Shown here one piece after another: positions 7,019 to 8,365 of a stretch of 8,365 nucleotides of DNA (positions are counted from its first letter, which is position 1; each line of letters opens with the position of its first letter). The translations under genes and the position numbers were made by a program. Under the pieces are notes generated by a model. That model saw only the letters and a list, made by a program, of their open reading frames with translations, ran no database searches and was not told the origin of the DNA. The stretch covers positions 1 through 8,365 of the forward strand of contig WFQZ01000079.1 of assembly GCA_015486785.1 (NCBI GenBank), written 5' to 3'. The DNA is from Thermoflexales bacterium (lineage in GTDB: Bacteria; Chloroflexota; Anaerolineae; B4-G1; SLSP01).

Positions 7019-8155
7019 CTACGGCGCAATCGTCTTCACGAAATGGATCTCGCCGTCCTTGATCTGGAGGATCACGGCGGGCTTGACAGGGTTGTGCTTG
7101 GAGTCGTAGGTGATGTGGCCGGAGACCACGTCAAACTCCATGCCTTCCATCGCTGCCGCCACCTTGGCCGGATCGTCCGTGCCGGCTTTCTCCATCGCCG
7201 TGAACAGGATGTTCGCTGCATCGTAAGCCAGGGTCGCCAGCGCGTCTGGCTCGGAGCCGTACTTATCCTTGTACTTCTTGATCCAATCTTGCACTATCGG
7301 GCGCGGGTCGTCGCCGGAGTAGTGGTTGGTGAAGTACGCGCCGTCGGTCACGGTGCGATCCAGGTCCTCTGAGTCCCAGCCGTCGCCGCCCATCATCGTC
7401 GCGGTGATGCCCTTCTCGCGGGCTTGCGCGGCGATCAGGTTCACTTTGGAGTAGTAGTCGGGGACGTAGAGGATGTCGGGATTCGCATCCTTCACCTTGG
7501 AGAGGATCGCGGAGAAGTCGTTATCCTCGCCGGTGTAGGTCTCCCAGACCACGACTTTGCCGCCGCCGGCCTCGAATGAGTCACGGAAGAATTCCGCCAG
7601 ACCGCGCACGTAGTCGTTCCCCTGGTCCAACAGCACTGCGGCGGTCTTCGCCTTCAGGTCTTCCAAGGCGAACTTGGCTGCCACCTGTCCTTGGAACGGG
7701 TCAATGAAACAAGCGCGGAAGATCAAGCTCTTGGTCTTGCCGTCCTCGCCGACCGTTACGCTGGGGTTGGTGGAGGTGGGGCTGATCTGCAACACGCCCT
7801 TAGCCATCGCCACTTCAGAGATCGGGATTGAGGCACTGGAGCAAACCTCACCGATGATGAACTTCACGCCATCTTGGTCGATGACTTTGTTCGCGGCACT
7901 CACCGCGGCCTCGGCGTTACATTGGCTGTCTTCCACGACCGGCTGGATTTGCTTGCCCAGGACGCCGCCCTTGGCATTCCATTCCTCAATGGCCAACGTC
8001 GCGCCGTCACGGGTGGATTGGCCGAAGGTCGCCACGTTACCGCTCAACGGGGCTAAGATTGCGACTTTGAGCGTCTTGCTGCCGCCACCGCCACAGGCTG
8101 AAAGCGCGAGCATCGCGCCTACGAGAACCAACACCAAAAGATTTCGGGTACGCAT
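7019..8155 (-). CDS. livK: Branched-chain amino acid ABC transporter substrate-binding lipoprotein
   Basis: Extracytoplasmic ligand receptor of the importer, of the type I periplasmic-binding fold (LivJ/LivK family). 378 residues. Seen: a signal peptide with R2/R4 and a leucine-valine core, and a lipobox LSAC with lipid-anchored C21, followed by a glycine linker. The mature domain begins VAILAPLSGNVATFGQ (31-46), then NAKGGVLGKQI, IGEVCSSASIPIS (101-113) and ISPTSTNPS (124-132). C79 and C105 match the Cys53-Cys78 disulfide of E. coli LIVBP. S106/S107 and T127/T129 fall at the ligand-backbone site, and D258 in GGDGW lies where LIVBP has E226. C149 is an additional cysteine. The start is the ATG at 8155, not the in-frame GTG at 8194, because AAGGAGGA sits 5 nt before the ATG and a proper signal peptide begins there. 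Exact ligand unknown: branched-chain amino acids likely, other amino acids or amides possible. Confidence 0.93.
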   Translation of the reverse strand: MRTRNLLVLVLVGAMLALSACGGGGSKTLKVAILAPLSGNVATFGQSTRDGATLAIEEWNAKGGVLGKQIQPVVEDSQCNAEAAVSAANKVIDQDGVKFIIGEVCSSASIPISEVAMAKGVLQISPTSTNPSVTVGEDGKTKSLIFRACFIDPFQGQVAAKFALEDLKAKTAAVLLDQGNDYVRGLAEFFRDSFEAGGGKVVVWETYTGEDNDFSAILSKVKDANPDILYVPDYYSKVNLIAAQAREKGITATMMGGDGWDSEDLDRTVTDGAYFTNHYSGDDPRPIVQDWIKKYKDKYGSEPDALATLAYDAANILFTAMEKAGTDDPAKVAAAMEGMEFDVVSGHITYDSKHNPVKPAVILQIKDGEIHFVKTIAP

Positions 8156-8160
8156 AATGT

Positions 8161-8168
8161 TCCTCCTT
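8161..8168 (-). promoter_or_regulatory. Shine-Dalgarno of livK
   Basis: AAGGAGGA, 5 nt upstream of the ATG at 8155, preceded by an A/T-rich stretch. It selects this start over the upstream GTG at 8194, whose frame would run through the Shine-Dalgarno itself. Confidence 0.85.
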
Positions 8169-8251
8169 AAAGATAAACTAGCTGATAGATTCACTACTGG
8201 GCCGTTCCATTTGTCCGTATCTTTCCTACAGCACCTCCTGCGGCTGGATTC

Positions 8252-8272
8252 GTTGTGGGTGATTCACACAAC
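8252..8272. promoter_or_regulatory. Inverted repeat at the predicted livK transcription start
   Basis: GTTGTG (8252-8257) and CACAAC (8267-8272) are perfect inverted copies separated by 9 nt; the centre contains GTGATTCAC, itself GTG-N3-CAC. It covers about +1 to +21 of the predicted transcript, a usual place for a repressor operator. It could also fold as a weak 5' hairpin in the RNA. The binding protein cannot be named. Confidence 0.4.
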
Positions 8273-8278
8273 ACGCCC

Positions 8279-8307
8279 ATTGTAACGATAAATCTTCTTC
8301 CTGTCAA
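8279..8307 (-). promoter_or_regulatory. Sigma-70-type promoter of the liv operon
   Basis: On the - strand, TTGACA (8307-8302), a 17-nt spacer, then TACAAT (8284-8279). Eleven of twelve positions match the consensus with ideal spacing. The expected start of transcription is near 8272, giving a leader of about 117 nt before the livK ATG. It is the only strong promoter I find in the window. Confidence 0.8.
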
Positions 8308-8327
8308 ACGTCATTTTTTAGTTTGAC
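8303..8327. promoter_or_regulatory. Inverted repeat overlapping the livK -35 box
   Basis: GTCAAAC (8303-8309) and GTTTGAC (8321-8327) are perfect 7-bp inverted copies with an 11-nt A/T-rich centre, 18 nt from arm centre to arm centre. One arm contains most of the livK -35 hexamer. It has the shape of an operator for a dimeric regulator. A shifted pairing (TGACG / CGTCA) uses part of the same bases. Confidence 0.5.
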
Positions 8328-8350
8328 GAATGATACACCTTTTTGAAAAT
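8323..8350 (+). promoter_or_regulatory. Possible divergent promoter
   Basis: TTGACG (8323-8328), a 16-nt spacer, then GAAAAT (8345-8350) on the + strand. The -35 lies in the other arm of the same inverted repeat as the livK -35. The -10 matches only 4 of 6 positions, and any gene it serves lies beyond the window. Tentative. Confidence 0.2.
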
Positions 8351-8365
8351 AGTCCGGGGTTGAAA

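Noticed and set aside
8156..8194. N-terminal extension of LivK from a GTG at 8194
   Set aside because: The added 13 residues are coded by the Shine-Dalgarno region and have no ribosome-binding site of their own; the ATG at 8155 gives a clean lipoprotein signal.
2785..8194. Urea (urtABCDE) or other amide transporter instead of liv
   Set aside because: LivK has the LIVBP-like CSS and ISPTSTNP segments and disulfide pair, and no urease genes are near; liv fits best, though the ligand is not proven.
8178..8210. Ten-codon ORF as a leucine-type leader peptide
   Set aside because: It has a single Ile and no Leu or Val, and only a weak ribosome-binding site, so it does not fit an amino acid attenuator; not annotated as a gene.
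1..8365. CRISPR arrays, tRNA/rRNA genes, insertion sequences or att sites
   Set aside because: No regularly spaced repeats, no cloverleaf or rRNA-like stretches, no transposase frame and no terminal repeats were seen.

Overview
The window holds two ordinary bacterial gene clusters that converge on a shared terminator, plus the 3' end of a third gene at the left edge. The coding DNA is moderately GC-rich, Shine-Dalgarno sites are strong (AAGGAGG type), and the solute-binding protein is a lipoprotein with an LSAC lipobox. CydA has a short Q-loop, and a complete five-gene branched-chain amino acid transporter is present. Together these suit a free-living, oxygen-respiring, non-proteobacterial lineage. 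Chloroflexota (Anaerolineae-like) is my best guess from the look of the proteins, but no rRNA or other marker is present to prove it.

Left part, + strand (1-2722): the C-terminal PD-(D/E)XK nuclease-like domain of a gene cut by the window edge (ends 343), then cydA (346-1698) and cydB (1712-2722). These encode the two main subunits of a cytochrome bd quinol oxidase. Gaps are 2 and 13 nt, so the three genes read as one transcription unit. Its promoter lies outside the window. No cydX-like or cydDC gene follows.

Centre (2723-2784): an 11-bp GC-rich hairpin with T-rich flanks on both sides. It serves as a bidirectional terminator between cydB and livF.

Right part, - strand (8365 down to 2785): a HAAT-family ABC importer operon in the order livK (binding lipoprotein), livH and livM (permeases), livG and livF (ATPases). 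The last four genes are tightly packed: livM/livG overlap as ATGA, and the livM and livF ribosome-binding sites overlap the stop codons before them. Between livK and livH is a 94-nt gap with two hairpins, the second followed by a T-run, which probably lowers expression of the membrane genes relative to the binding protein. A near-consensus sigma-70 promoter (TTGACA-17-TACAAT) lies upstream of livK. Its -35 box sits inside a 7-bp inverted repeat, a second inverted repeat lies at the predicted start of transcription, and the leader is about 117 nt.

How it works together: LivK captures the ligand (branched-chain or related amino acid) at the outer face, LivH/LivM form the channel, and LivG/LivF hydrolyse ATP. 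CydAB independently oxidises quinol with O2. I see no novel system here. The most unusual points are extra hydrophobic insertions in both permeases (in LivH possibly an internal duplication), a nuclease-like gene fused transcriptionally to cydAB, a His in place of the usual Arg next to the heme b558 Met ligand, and the layered inverted repeats at the livK promoter.
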